Assembly (NCBI GenBank): GCA_964403325.1
Contig: CAYOFO010000008.1
Coordinates: 1 to 36,008 of the forward strand
Reading direction: 5' to 3'
Origin: CAZQNF01 sp964403325
Lineage (GTDB): Bacteria; Patescibacteriota; Patescibacteriia; Magasanikbacterales; GWA2-37-8
DNA length: 36,008 nucleotides
In this document: positions 1 through 7,963 of the stretch, one piece after another
How the letters are laid out: each line of letters opens with the position of its first letter
Numbering within the stretch: the stretch's first letter is position 1
Made by a program: the position numbers and the translations under genes
The notes under the pieces: model-generated
Seen by the model: only the letters and a program-made list of their open reading frames with translations
Database searches by the model: none
Told to the model about the DNA's origin: nothing

Positions 1-53
1 AGAGCATCTGGTTTGGGACCAGAGGATTGTGGGTTCAAGTCCCACTACCCCGA
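1..53 (+). tRNA. tRNA-Pro(TGG), 5' end cut by window
   Basis: Only the 3' two thirds are present. The anticodon arm is TCTGG / loop TTTGGGA / CCAGA, which places TGG at positions 34-36. The T arm is GTGGG-TTCAAGT-CCCAC, followed by acceptor strand TACCCCG and discriminator A. CCA is not encoded. The acceptor 5' strand and the D arm start lie outside the window. Confidence 0.93.
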
Positions 54-59
54 CAATTA

Positions 60-88
60 AAAAAACACTGTATTTACAGTGTTTTTTT
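60..88. terminator. Intrinsic terminator, probably bidirectional
   Basis: An 11-bp perfect inverted repeat (62-72 with 75-85, core CACTGTA/TACAGTG) has an A run on its left and a T run on its right. It can end the tRNA-Pro transcript on the plus strand and the CAP-domain gene on the minus strand. Confidence 0.88.
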
Positions 89-95
89 AGTGCTT

Positions 96-1619
96 TTATA
101 ATTCGACCGTATTTTCATCGGGAGCGGTAGAAAATACACTGGTGTGAATTTTTCCGTTTTTATCGGTATAAGAAATTTGAAAATCATGTCCTGGGGTGAG
201 TGGGCTTTTTGGTGCGTTGCGCAAGTAGACCATTTGCGGATTGTTGAATACGTCTAAATAAATGTTTAAGTCTTTTTTGGAAGTTAGATCGTATAATTTT
301 ATAGTATTACGCTGAATCCCGGTTTTGTAGTTAATAATGGTAAAAGCGGTGCCGATAGCATCGACCGCGTCAGTCCCTTCGTTATTGAAGGGGTAGCCGG
401 CTTCGGCCAAACTTCCGTCATATTCACTTAGGATAGTACCATTTTTTGGGTAGACGAGATCTTCGGCGTTCCAGGGTTTTGAATAATCTAAACTTATGTT
501 TATAACAAAGGTTTTGTAATTTTGTGAATCAGTAAAACCGCTGTAGGTAGAATTAATATCATCATCTCTTTCAATGTAAAAACCAATATCTTTTGCGTAA
601 GGATCGATAAACATGCTGCGATGAGCGGGAACGTAAAGCAGGTCGTGTAGAGCTCCGAGCAGGGTGGCATTTCGACCAAAGCTTATGCCTTCAGCGACCG
701 GGAGGTTTTCATATCCTTGAAAACGAGCGCGATCGGTCGGGGTTTTGCCGGTAAAGAATGAATCTTGTGGATTTTGCTCATGCACAGTTTCTTCTGGGGG
801 CGGGGTACCACCGAGTGATCGGGCGGTAATAATATTGTCGACATATTTTTTTTGATTTTCTACCGATTTTACTAATTTTGGATTTAAAGATAGGGGGGAC
901 AGGTCATAATAACCCCGGAATTTGTTGATAATTTCCAATACTTCTTGTTCGGTAAAATTATCATTAGAATAATACTGTAAAAACCCGGCGTTTTCTCCGG
1001 TTATAAGGGCGTTGGCAAAAAAATCAATTTTTTTAACAGAGTCAGCCAGCTGCTCTTCAATATATCGACCGGTCGGTGTATCCATCTTATTCGCTCTTCC
1101 CATTGGATCATAACTTGGAAAAAAATTTCCCGATGAATCGTTTGAAGGTCCAAAATCAAGCGGTTGATCCACATTGGTTGAACGCGAAGTGGTATTTTTG
1201 GAAAGAGGAGTATTTAAAGCGGGGGTGGTTGTGGTCTTAACCGTTGTATTTGATTGAGGGGTAGAAGTTTTGGCGGCAGCTTTAACCAAATATTTTTTGC
1301 TCATAGCTTTGTAGGTTACGTTACCCGAAAAGAGCGCGCATTGCTTGAGGTTTTTTTTACAAATACTGTCGATAAAAGCCTGTTCGGTAAAGGTGGTGGG
1401 GTATTTTTTATAAAAAGATTTGACAGCTGTACATAAAGCGGACAAAGCTTTATTTTGGCAGGTAAAAGCTAATATTTTTTTGTAGGCTACAGTGTTTTTG
1501 GTTGGAGTGGCATTTTTAACGCTGGCTCCCAAACTGGTAGTTTGCCAAGCCAGGGTAAAAACCCCTGCTACCCCTAATGACAGGAGAAGTTTTTGAATTT
1601 TAGATAAAGCTGGACGCAT
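96..1619 (-). CDS. Secreted CAP (SCP/PR1-like) domain protein
   Basis: The 507-residue protein starts with a signal peptide or anchor (about residues 1-31). A cysteine-containing region (50-115) and a Thr/Ser/Asn-rich linker (115-165) follow. A CAP domain spans about 222-380, recognisable by the helix with NKFR and PLSLNP, then HEQNP (H280, E281), GKTPTDRA, GYE, the E310 of VAEGIS, and the PAHR motif (H333). The last ~110 residues look like a beta-rich domain. CAP proteins are extracellular and of varied function, often peptide- or lipid-binding; the activity here is unknown. It is a single gene with an extended -10 just upstream. It sits with other exported proteins, which suggests a cell-surface role. 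The family call is firm, the function is not. Confidence 0.85.
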   Translation of the reverse strand: MRPALSKIQKLLLSLGVAGVFTLAWQTTSLGASVKNATPTKNTVAYKKILAFTCQNKALSALCTAVKSFYKKYPTTFTEQAFIDSICKKNLKQCALFSGNVTYKAMSKKYLVKAAAKTSTPQSNTTVKTTTTPALNTPLSKNTTSRSTNVDQPLDFGPSNDSSGNFFPSYDPMGRANKMDTPTGRYIEEQLADSVKKIDFFANALITGENAGFLQYYSNDNFTEQEVLEIINKFRGYYDLSPLSLNPKLVKSVENQKKYVDNIITARSLGGTPPPEETVHEQNPQDSFFTGKTPTDRARFQGYENLPVAEGISFGRNATLLGALHDLLYVPAHRSMFIDPYAKDIGFYIERDDDINSTYSGFTDSQNYKTFVINISLDYSKPWNAEDLVYPKNGTILSEYDGSLAEAGYPFNNEGTDAVDAIGTAFTIINYKTGIQRNTIKLYDLTSKKDLNIYLDVFNNPQMVYLRNAPKSPLTPGHDFQISYTDKNGKIHTSVFSTAPDENTVEL

Positions 1620-1654
1620 AGTGTGAGGAGTAATTTGTATTTATGAATAAAGAA

Positions 1655-1663
1655 AGTATATCA
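1655..1663 (-). promoter_or_regulatory. Extended -10 promoter of the CAP-domain gene
   Basis: Read on the minus strand, TGA precedes TATACT (1660-1655), giving a TGNTATACT extended -10 about 36 bases before the start codon. No good -35 is seen. Similar TGNTATACT boxes precede galU and the gene at 3382. Confidence 0.55.
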
Positions 1664-1756
1664 GTTATAAGCGCTTAGCGGTATTGGTTGATTTTTGCAC
1701 GCATTTTTTATGGTGAAGCGCATAGTACCCCTCAATTTTACCATGCAGGGTTGGGT

Positions 1757-2167
1757 TCATTTCTTCTCCGGTCGTTTAAAAGAAAGTTCTACTTTTTTGG
1801 CTTGGGGTGGAGCTGAAATGCTATAGCCTGGCAAAGGAGGTTCGGTGAAAGAAAGGACGGCCTCGTTGGGGAGAGGTTGGTTTTGAGCGTCAAACCAGGT
1901 GATGCGGACTTCAGCAAAACGTCCTACCATATTGCCTCGCTTCCCATTAGGACAAAGAAAACTAATATTAGAAGTGATGGTGCCGGTAATAATGAGCGGG
2001 TATTTGTCAGTTGGGTTAATGGTACAAGTTTTTTTTACAATAGATTCGGGGGTTACCCGGTGTTCGATTTGTTTCAAAGGTTGCAGTGTGTTTTTGGCCT
2101 GAGCCGGGCCGGCAAGCTCTAGGCCGGTTACAACAGCTGCGGTAAGAGAGTCTTTAAGATGGCGCAT
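1757..2167 (-). CDS. Exported protein of unknown function
   Basis: 136 residues. The N-terminus has a short positively charged and hydrophobic stretch ending in AQA (about residues 1-25), a possible weak signal peptide. The mature part holds two cysteines (the CTIN and LCPNG segments) and a beta-rich pattern ending in a basic tail (KRPEKK). It lies 8 bases downstream of the gene at 2176-3135 on the same strand, so the two are probably co-transcribed. I recognise no family. The cysteine pair and Ig-like beta pattern fit a small extracytoplasmic domain. Confidence 0.6.
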   Translation of the reverse strand: MRHLKDSLTAAVVTGLELAGPAQAKNTLQPLKQIEHRVTPESIVKKTCTINPTDKYPLIITGTITSNISFLCPNGKRGNMVGRFAEVRITWFDAQNQPLPNEAVLSFTEPPLPGYSISAPPQAKKVELSFKRPEKK

Positions 2168-2175
2168 AAAAAATA

Positions 2176-3135
2176 TTATTCATCGTCACGATGGTGTCGT
2201 CGCCACAGGCGAGCGAATAAACGAAAAATGGTGCGAGCTGCCAGAAGGAGAAGTATGGTCATGAGCCACCAGGTATTGAGGGTGAAAAGTGCGGCGCCAA
2301 TTACCCATTTGTATACATGATTCACAGTTGGAGCTTTCTCGCTGGGAATTTTAAGGTAGGGGCTATTTTTATCGAGATCCTGGAGCTGTTTTTGCAAAAG
2401 TGGTGGAGAGCTGCTGGCTGCTATTTGTTGCTCAAGCTCAATCTGTTTTTGAATGAGCATGTTACTGAGGTTGTTGATAGTCGTGTCATAGAAGTTGTGA
2501 CCGGTCGCATTCCAGGCTCCGGCAATTTTTTCGCCAATGGCTTCGGCGGTGTTGGTGGCAGTGGTGGCGAGGGTGCTTGAGCTGGTTGCCGATGTTGTGC
2601 TGGTAGTAGAAAAAGCGGAGTTCACCCCCTCGGGGATCGGAGTATTATTGTTTGTTGGGGGGGTAAGTGTCGTTTGGGTCACGCTCGGTGGAGTAGAGGA
2701 CGTGGCGTTATCTAGAATAGGTTCAGCTATTGTTGGAAGGTCGGTGTTGGATTCGCTATTTTGGATAGTAATCGCTACCGGATCTTTGCCCACTTCCCAT
2801 TTTTTAGTATTAATAATTTTTTCATACAATTGATGTTTGCCGCTTTTGGCAGCCCAGTCAATCCAGCTTTGCGCCAAACTTCCTTTAACCAGAGAAAAAT
2901 TCGTTGTGCCGCTGAGTTCGCCATTGTCGTAGAGTTCAATGGTGCCAATGATGTCAAAGTTGGTTTGGTTTTGGATCGCAGAGTATACGCGTATACGATC
3001 ATCAGGGGCAATTTTATTGGAAGAGTACCAAATACTGCCCACAAATCCTGCGTTGAGTGGAGTGGTATCGGCAGCCTGCACCAAGATTGGCAGTCCAACG
3101 GTGGTGAGAATAAAAAAAAGGATTTTTTTAGACAT
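2176..3135 (-). CDS. Membrane-anchored surface protein with N-terminal beta domain
   Basis: 319 residues: signal peptide (1-21, ending VQAA), a beta-sandwich-like region (about 25-125), a long Thr/Ser/Pro-rich low-complexity linker (about 130-200), a helical segment (210-265), and a C-terminal hydrophobic stretch (about 275-305) followed by the basic tail RLWRRHHRDDE. That arrangement predicts an exported domain on a stalk held by one or two C-terminal membrane helices. It is first of a two-gene operon and has a recognisable promoter giving a very short leader. No family is recognised. A role in adhesion or envelope interaction is inference only. Confidence 0.68.
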   Translation of the reverse strand: MSKKILFFILTTVGLPILVQAADTTPLNAGFVGSIWYSSNKIAPDDRIRVYSAIQNQTNFDIIGTIELYDNGELSGTTNFSLVKGSLAQSWIDWAAKSGKHQLYEKIINTKKWEVGKDPVAITIQNSESNTDLPTIAEPILDNATSSTPPSVTQTTLTPPTNNNTPIPEGVNSAFSTTSTTSATSSSTLATTATNTAEAIGEKIAGAWNATGHNFYDTTINNLSNMLIQKQIELEQQIAASSSPPLLQKQLQDLDKNSPYLKIPSEKAPTVNHVYKWVIGAALFTLNTWWLMTILLLLAARTIFRLFARLWRRHHRDDE

Positions 3136-3150
3136 ATAAAAAGTAAAACT

Positions 3151-3179
3151 ATAGTAAGAGATTTACATGTCTTTGGCAA
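3151..3179 (-). promoter_or_regulatory. Promoter with almost no leader for the gene at 2176-3135
   Basis: On the minus strand TTGCCA (3179-3174), a 17-base spacer, then TACTAT (3156-3151). The transcript would start near 3144, only about nine bases before the start codon, so the mRNA would be nearly leaderless. Confidence 0.55.
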
Positions 3180-3341
3180 GACGAGGTTTTATTTTGCTCG
3201 CTTGTAGAGATGAACAGTATTTTTTTAGTGAATAGACCCTGCTTATAAAAAACTGTCCATGTTTCCTGTGAGCCTAGTGAGTAGAATTGGGTTTATAAAA
3301 ATTTTATCCACATGAGTGGCGGCGGTAAAAAACTTGTAGTG

Positions 3342-3350
3342 TGGTATACT
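3342..3350 (+). promoter_or_regulatory. Extended -10 promoter of the gene at 3382
   Basis: TGG directly precedes TATACT (3345-3350), forming a TGNTATACT box about 30 bases upstream of the start. No convincing -35 is visible. The rest of the 246-base divergent spacer 3136-3381 shows no gene. Confidence 0.55.
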
Positions 3351-3381
3351 TCCATTTGAATATTTTTAGCTTCTTTCTTTT

Positions 3382-3870
3382 ATGCCCACCAAGGAGACGC
3401 GAACAACGCAAACTCGTAGGGATGCGGCGCGCGAAGTGGTGTTTGAAAACACTGCACCTGGACTATCTCGTCAGCTCGTGGCGCTTTTTATTTTCGCCGC
3501 TATAGTGATAGTTGCAGTTATTATCTATTTTTTCTCGCCTTGGTTTCGCGGGGCCGGGGATGAAATGGTCAAAAAACAAGTCGAGGACGTAAAAATTACC
3601 AGCTCCAATCCGCAGGTAGGAGATATACTGCAAAAAGTATCGCATCATATTTTGCTCCCTTCGGGCGAAGTAACAGTATCTACAGTGACCGATGCTGACA
3701 AGCTCCGCCAATCAAATCCGTTTTTCTATCAGTCAGCCGTGGCAGGAGATAAAATACTCGTCTATCCCGATCGTGCCATCCTCTACAACCCCACCAAAGA
3801 TATTGTTTTAAATTTAATTTATATTGTAAACACTCCTACCTCCACACCTTCTACCACTCCTAAGAAATAA
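3382..3870 (+). CDS. Single-pass membrane protein of unknown function
   Basis: 162 residues. A basic, Thr/Arg-rich cytoplasmic N-terminus (1-30) precedes one strong transmembrane helix (about 31-53). A mostly extracytoplasmic domain (about 55-150) and a Thr/Ser/Pro-rich tail ending in KK follow. The N-terminal polarity predicts N-in topology with the C-terminal domain outside. No known domain is recognised. It lies upstream of the repeat-rich surface protein gene with a 74-base gap and no obvious terminator between them, so co-transcription is possible. Confidence 0.65.
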   Translation: MPTKETRTTQTRRDAAREVVFENTAPGLSRQLVALFIFAAIVIVAVIIYFFSPWFRGAGDEMVKKQVEDVKITSSNPQVGDILQKVSHHILLPSGEVTVSTVTDADKLRQSNPFFYQSAVAGDKILVYPDRAILYNPTKDIVLNLIYIVNTPTSTPSTTPKK

Positions 3871-3944
3871 AATAATTTATTTATTGTAACGGTGAACCCT
3901 TCTCACCTCAATCCAAGTATTTATTTAAACTAAAGTCAGTCTAT

Positions 3945-5297
3945 ATGGTAAAACCAAAAAAATTCGCCGCCGGCCTTTTGGCCTTGAGCCTTTTGGCTGG
4001 AGCACCAACCTTTGCTTCGGCCGCCACTACAGTGGGAAATGATGTTTCGGTGGGCGGTACGCTTGGAGTAACTGGTGCAGCCACAGTGGGCTCTACTTTG
4101 GGGGTAACGGGTATTCTTACTTCAAGTAACACTACTCAATCTACCAACTATACTACCGGTGCCATTGTCACGGCTGGTGGTATGGCTATAGCAAAAAATT
4201 TGAATGTTGCTGGTGCATTTTCTACAGCACAAACATTGTATTCAGCTGGAGTAGCCACTTTTAATGTCGGTGCTACTATCACGAGTGGTGGTTTAACTGT
4301 AACTGCTGGTGGGGCCGCAATTACTGGAACAGCCACAATAACCGGAAATGAGACGATCAGCGGTACTCTCGGCGTTACTGGCGCTACTACCCTTGCTAGC
4401 ACACTTTCTGCCGGGGCTTCTACTCTCGCTAGCGCCACAATCACTGGAGCAGCTACAGTCGGAACCACTTTGGGGGTAACTGGTAACACCACTTTGGGCG
4501 GAACCTTGGCTGTTACCGGAGCTTCTACCCTCGCCAGCGCGGCTGTTACGAACAACGCCTCTGTCGGTGGAAACTTGTCGGTAGTCGGTACTCTTACGGC
4601 TGGAACATTTACTCCAAGTAGTTTAGCGGTTACCAATAACACCACAGTCGGTGGTACCCTCGGTGTAACTGGTGCAGCTACTCTTGCGAGCACCCTCTCC
4701 GCTGGAGCTTCAACCCTTGCTAGCGCCTCAGTCACAGGCAATGCTACAGTCGGTGGTACCCTCGGTGTAACTGGAAACACCACAGTTGGTGGTACCCTTG
4801 GCGTAACTGGAAACACCACAGTTGGTGGTACCCTTGGCGTAACTGGTGCAGCTACTTTAGGTGATATTACTTCAGCTGGAACGGCAAACATTAATACGAG
4901 CGGTGACGGAGTTACTAGTATTGGTTATGGTGGTGCTGCAACTGGCGCGGTCCGTATTGGTAATTCCAGTGGAAACACCACGGTTGCCGGTAACTTAAGT
5001 GTAAATGGAACACTCTCAGCTACAACTTTTAGTCCTACCACCATTAGTACCGCGGGAAATATAACTGCTGGCAATGATCTTATTGCTACAAGAAATTTGG
5101 TAGCTCGTGGCGCACCAATTGGCCAAGCTGATAAACTCATTTTTGGCTATGAAGCCTTAACAGCCGCTGGAGGCGCAGCTGGAGCAGCAACATTAAAGTC
5201 AAACAATAATCAAAATGTTACTACTTATTTAAGAATTACTCACAATAGTACAGATTACTGGATTCCAGTTCTTGCGGCTGATCCTAACAGCAACTAA
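3945..5297 (+). CDS. Repetitive beta-solenoid-like surface protein
   Basis: 450 residues with a signal peptide (about 1-26, ending SAA). Residues ~28-330 are built from Gly/Thr/Val/Ala-rich repeats, the clearest unit being 12 residues, GNTTVGGTLGVT and variants. Related units such as GASTLASA alternate with it. Such regular short repeats are typical of beta-solenoid or fibre proteins, as in autotransporter passengers and phage tail fibres. The C-terminal ~100 residues are non-repetitive (ending near YWIPVLAADPNSN) and may be a cap or binding head. There are no cysteines. A secreted fibre or adhesin is a plausible role but is inferred only from composition. A strong hairpin follows the gene. 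The reverse-strand reading frame here is an artefact of the repeats. Confidence 0.75.
   Translation: MVKPKKFAAGLLALSLLAGAPTFASAATTVGNDVSVGGTLGVTGAATVGSTLGVTGILTSSNTTQSTNYTTGAIVTAGGMAIAKNLNVAGAFSTAQTLYSAGVATFNVGATITSGGLTVTAGGAAITGTATITGNETISGTLGVTGATTLASTLSAGASTLASATITGAATVGTTLGVTGNTTLGGTLAVTGASTLASAAVTNNASVGGNLSVVGTLTAGTFTPSSLAVTNNTTVGGTLGVTGAATLASTLSAGASTLASASVTGNATVGGTLGVTGNTTVGGTLGVTGNTTVGGTLGVTGAATLGDITSAGTANINTSGDGVTSIGYGGAATGAVRIGNSSGNTTVAGNLSVNGTLSATTFSPTTISTAGNITAGNDLIATRNLVARGAPIGQADKLIFGYEALTAAGGAAGAATLKSNNNQNVTTYLRITHNSTDYWIPVLAADPNSN
4737..4844 (+). repeat. Three tandem 36-bp repeats inside the fibre gene
   Basis: Copies at 4773-4808 and 4809-4844 are identical, and 4737-4772 is a close variant. 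Each encodes one 12-residue unit (GN[TA]TVGGTLGVT). Identity at the DNA level points to recent unit duplication. Confidence 0.9.
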
Positions 5298-5307
5298 AGA
5301 AAACTTA

Positions 5308-5345
5308 TTTGGCAGGCCTAGTTTTTTCTAGGCCTGCCAAAATTA
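5308..5345 (+). terminator. Strong hairpin after the fibre gene
   Basis: A 14-bp perfect stem (TTTGGCAGGCCTAG with its complement) closes a six-T loop. The downstream tract is AATTATTT rather than a pure T run. It may be a partial terminator or an mRNA-stabilising hairpin between the fibre gene and the next gene, which starts only 20 bases later. Confidence 0.7.
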
Positions 5346-5364
5346 TTTCTTAAAAAGTTTTCTT

Positions 5365-6195
5365 ATGAATTATAAAAAACTCATCCCGGTTCTGGGAATA
5401 CTCACTCTTCTGCCGAGTATTACCCTCGCCGCGTTCAATACCGTTACTATGAGCGATACGACCGTATCGATTGCATTACCGGGAAACGGATTAAGCTATG
5501 CCATCGATAGCGCTACCAAAGTGGAAACTTTTAGCGTAAACACTGATACTATTGATTTTACTCTCTTAGGCGGTTCGTACATTAAACTGTCTTCTGCTGA
5601 TGGCAGCAAATTTAGAACCAGCGGTGATACCGCGTGCATTACGTTGCAGTCTACTTGTAACGCCACCACAGGTTCAACTATTACTATCCAATGTACCAAT
5701 TCTGATGCGGGTCATGTACTGACCGTAACCCCGTTTGATAATTGCGCCCCTACACCTCCAGCCCCTTCAGGCGGTGGAAGTTATAGTAGTGGAGGTGGTG
5801 GCGGTGGTGGAGGTGGAGGAAGCTATACACCTTCAACTCCTTCTCCGGTAGTGCCAGCCCCAACACCGGTGGTTGTTCCACCTGTAACAGGTAGCACAGT
5901 ACCTCGGGTATTAACTGTTGTAAACGGGAACGGTAGCGCTTCTACGCCGGTAAAAACATCAGCCGTCAAATATCAATTTGCCCGCAATTTGGGTCGGGGT
6001 TCATCTGTTAAAGAAGTGACAGAGTTGCAAAATAAACTCAAAGCACTGGGCTTTTTCCCAGCAGCTACCAAAGCCAACGGAGTATACGGCCCTGGAACGT
6101 TGGCAGCCGTCAAAAAATTTCAAACCGTCAATAAAATTAAACCAGCCAATGGTTTGTTCGGAACAGCCACCAGGTCGCTGTTAAACAAAAAATAA
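5365..6195 (+). CDS. Secreted protein with C-terminal peptidoglycan-binding domain
   Basis: 276 residues: signal peptide (1-22), a beta-rich N-terminal domain with four cysteines (about 23-128), a Ser/Gly-rich hinge including a long glycine run (130-155), a Pro/Thr/Val-rich stretch, and a PG_binding_1 domain (about 202-275). The last shows LGRGSSVKEVTELQNKLKALGFF, split here as LGRGSSVKEV and LQNKLKALGFF, then NGVYGPGT and VKKFQ. This domain binds cell-wall peptidoglycan, so the protein probably links an external domain to the wall. No catalytic domain is seen. It follows the fibre gene on the same strand and may act with it, which is inference from position. Confidence 0.83.
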   Translation: MNYKKLIPVLGILTLLPSITLAAFNTVTMSDTTVSIALPGNGLSYAIDSATKVETFSVNTDTIDFTLLGGSYIKLSSADGSKFRTSGDTACITLQSTCNATTGSTITIQCTNSDAGHVLTVTPFDNCAPTPPAPSGGGSYSSGGGGGGGGGGSYTPSTPSPVVPAPTPVVVPPVTGSTVPRVLTVVNGNGSASTPVKTSAVKYQFARNLGRGSSVKEVTELQNKLKALGFFPAATKANGVYGPGTLAAVKKFQTVNKIKPANGLFGTATRSLLNKK

Positions 6196-6209
6196 GTCGT
6201 AAAAGTTAG

Positions 6210-6246
6210 AAAAACCCTTGATGCTGTCAAGGGTTTTTGTTTTTTT
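6210..6246 (+). terminator. Intrinsic terminator
   Basis: A 12-bp stem AAAAACCCTTGA with its complement, five-base loop, then a T-rich tail with one G. It ends the peptidoglycan-binding gene. Confidence 0.9.
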
Positions 6247-6350
6247 AGTGGTATTGAAAGCACTTTTAAACAATATTTGTAGTTTACAAAAGTGCTGTTT
6301 TGGTGTCGTTCCCTTGAAATTTGGGGCTGCCGGGGTGAGTATAAAAAGTG

Positions 6351-6379
6351 TTGACAATAAATGCGATTACCTTTACAAT
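6351..6379 (+). promoter_or_regulatory. Promoter of the tRNA-Gly / tRNA-fMet unit
   Basis: Perfect -35 TTGACA (6351-6356), 17-base spacer, -10 TACAAT (6374-6379), ending 18 bases before tRNA-Gly. Confidence 0.85.
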
Positions 6380-6397
6380 AGAGTCCATGCATTTATT

Positions 6398-6471
6398 GCG
6401 GTAGTAGTTCAGTTGGCTAGAACGTCTCCTTGCCAAGGAGAAGGTCGCCGGTTCGAATCCGGTCTACCGCT
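6398..6471 (+). tRNA. tRNA-Gly(GCC)
   Basis: Acceptor GCGGTAG/CTACCGC with discriminator T. The anticodon arm is TCTCC-TTGCCAA-GGAGA (anticodon GCC), and the T arm has GGTTCGAATCC. CCA is not encoded. It is the first of two tRNAs after a strong promoter. Confidence 0.97.
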
Positions 6472-6544
6472 CAGGTCGAAAAATAGATTAATCGATTACA
6501 ATTATAAAAATATTGTTTGACGGTTCAAATCCAATATTCAAAAT

Positions 6545-6621
6545 AGCGGGGTAGAGCAGCCCGGTAGCTCGTCTGGCTCATAACCAGAAGGTCCTCGGTT
6601 CAAATCCGAGCCCCGCAACCA
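6545..6621 (+). tRNA. Initiator tRNA-fMet(CAT)
   Basis: Anticodon loop CTCATAA. Initiator features are an unpaired first acceptor position (A1 opposite A72), D-stem GAGC/GCTC containing the A11:T24 pair, and an encoded CCA. The usual three G:C pairs at the base of the anticodon stem are TGG/CCA here, so the first is replaced by T:A. Confidence 0.93.
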
Positions 6622-6666
6622 AGTTTTTCGCTGGAAGATTCTTCTTCTTAAGAAAACTAAAATAGT

Positions 6667-6690
6667 AAGCCCCTTTATTGGGGCTTTTTT
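6667..6690 (+). terminator. Intrinsic terminator after the tRNA pair
   Basis: Stem AAGCCCC/GGGGCTT with a six-base loop, followed by a T run. Confidence 0.9.
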
Positions 6691-6904
6691 AATTTCTAAA
6701 TAAACCAAACCGCCTGTCGAGGTCAAACACGGTGCGGGTGGTTTATCAACATCGCTTTTGTTACACATCATTATCGCTGTTTGCTCATTTTTTGTAGGAG
6801 ACTTAAAAACAGCGGGCAGCTTTTGCTCTTTAGCACAGAAAACAAACAGGGAGTATTTGTGGCAAGAAAAGGTTGAGACAAAACTTCGCAGTGGAGAAGG
6901 AAAA
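6691..6904. other. Spacer without a gene
   Basis: Between the tRNA terminator and the stop of the AI-2E-type permease I see no convincing gene. An imperfect inverted repeat (TAAACCAAACCGC near 6701 against GCGGGTGGTTTA near 6735) may form a weak hairpin. The open frames crossing this stretch are antisense to the permease or run over tRNA genes. Confidence 0.5.
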
Positions 6905-7963
6905 TTAGAGTTTATTTTTGTTGAGGTAAATTTTGTAGTAATGTTCGTAAATTTCCCAAAAAGCCATAGCCAAAGCACATATGAGTGGTCCCACCACAAA
7001 GCCGGAGGCACCAAAAATAACCACTCCGCCCAAAGTAGAAAAAAGAATGAGAACCGGGTGCATTTGCAAACCCTTGCCGACCAAAACCGGCCGTAAAAAG
7101 TTATCGATAGTACTGATGACAATCAAGCCCCCGGCCAAAATCAGCAGTCCCTGCCAGATATTGCCGATGAGGAGCATGATAATTCCGGCTGGAATATAAA
7201 TAAGGGCTACCCCGATACCGGGGATAAAAGACGAAAAAATCATCACGACCGTCCAAATAAACGCCCCCTGAATACCGGCGATAAAGAAAAATATTCCTCC
7301 CAGGCAACCTTGTACGATGGCAATAAGAATGGTGCCCCGCACGGTAGCTCGGACAGTGGTGGTAAATTTTTCGTAGAGGCGAACTTCTTGTCCGTCATCT
7401 AGTGGACACAAGCGCATGATTTTGAGGAGAAGTTTTTTCCCATCACGCAAGAAGTAAAAGAGTGAATAGGTGGTTAAGAAAAACATCCCCAGGAAAATAA
7501 GCGAATTTTGGGTAAATTGTTGAATTTGCGCAAAGAAAAAGACAGCTACGGTTTTGCCGACGTCGGAAAGGCGAGTAATCCACTCGCTGTCGTTAAAATT
7601 GAGTTTTTGTGCGTAGGGATTATTTTTAATAGCTTCAAGAGTGCTACGGATTTTATATTGGATCTGCACTCCATTATCGTTGATGGAACCATAGAGATCA
7701 ATTGACTCTTTAACCAACAAGCTGCTCACCAGACTGACGGGAATGATTATGACAAGGAGAGCAACCACGAGGGTAATAGAAGCGCTGAGATTAGGTTTTT
7801 TGGTTGCTTGCAGTAAGCGATCGTATACAGGATAGAAAATGGTTGCCAGGATAACCGACCAAAAGAGTGGGTAAAAAAACGGACTCAGGGTATAGGCAAA
7901 CAGAGCAGTCATGCCCAGGAGTAAACTAAAAAAAACAACGCGGCGAATTTTGGGAAAATTCAT
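6905..7963 (-). CDS. AI-2E family (DUF20) transporter
   Basis: 352 residues with about eight membrane helices in the arrangement typical of the family (usual length 330-380). Two helices at the N-terminus are followed by a soluble amphipathic region (about 75-150) and then a C-terminal helix bundle. That bundle contains FSSFIPGIGVALIYIPAG and the conserved end LGGVVIFGASGFVVGP. The family includes TqsA, proposed to export autoinducer-2, and Na+/H+ antiporters; the substrate here cannot be read. Its ATG overlaps the TGA of the upstream flippase gene, so the two are translationally coupled. Confidence 0.9.
   Translation of the reverse strand: MNFPKIRRVVFFSLLLGMTALFAYTLSPFFYPLFWSVILATIFYPVYDRLLQATKKPNLSASITLVVALLVIIIPVSLVSSLLVKESIDLYGSINDNGVQIQYKIRSTLEAIKNNPYAQKLNFNDSEWITRLSDVGKTVAVFFFAQIQQFTQNSLIFLGMFFLTTYSLFYFLRDGKKLLLKIMRLCPLDDGQEVRLYEKFTTTVRATVRGTILIAIVQGCLGGIFFFIAGIQGAFIWTVVMIFSSFIPGIGVALIYIPAGIIMLLIGNIWQGLLILAGGLIVISTIDNFLRPVLVGKGLQMHPVLILFSTLGGVVIFGASGFVVGPLICALAMAFWEIYEHYYKIYLNKNKL

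Noticed and set aside
4148..4891. Long minus-strand open frame rich in Val/Pro
   Set aside because: It is the antisense image of the Gly/Thr/Val repeat region and has no start signal or independent features.
4021..4900. Dense short repeats that could suggest a CRISPR array
   Set aside because: The repeats lie in one long reading frame, encode 12-residue protein units, and have no unique spacers of constant size.
6538..7122. Minus-strand open frame of 194 codons
   Set aside because: It runs across the initiator tRNA, a terminator and the end of the AI-2E-type gene in another frame.
7960..7963. Alternative genetic code with TGA as glycine
   Set aside because: TGA ends the flippase exactly at the start of the next gene, and the genes read through without internal TGA, so the standard stop use holds.
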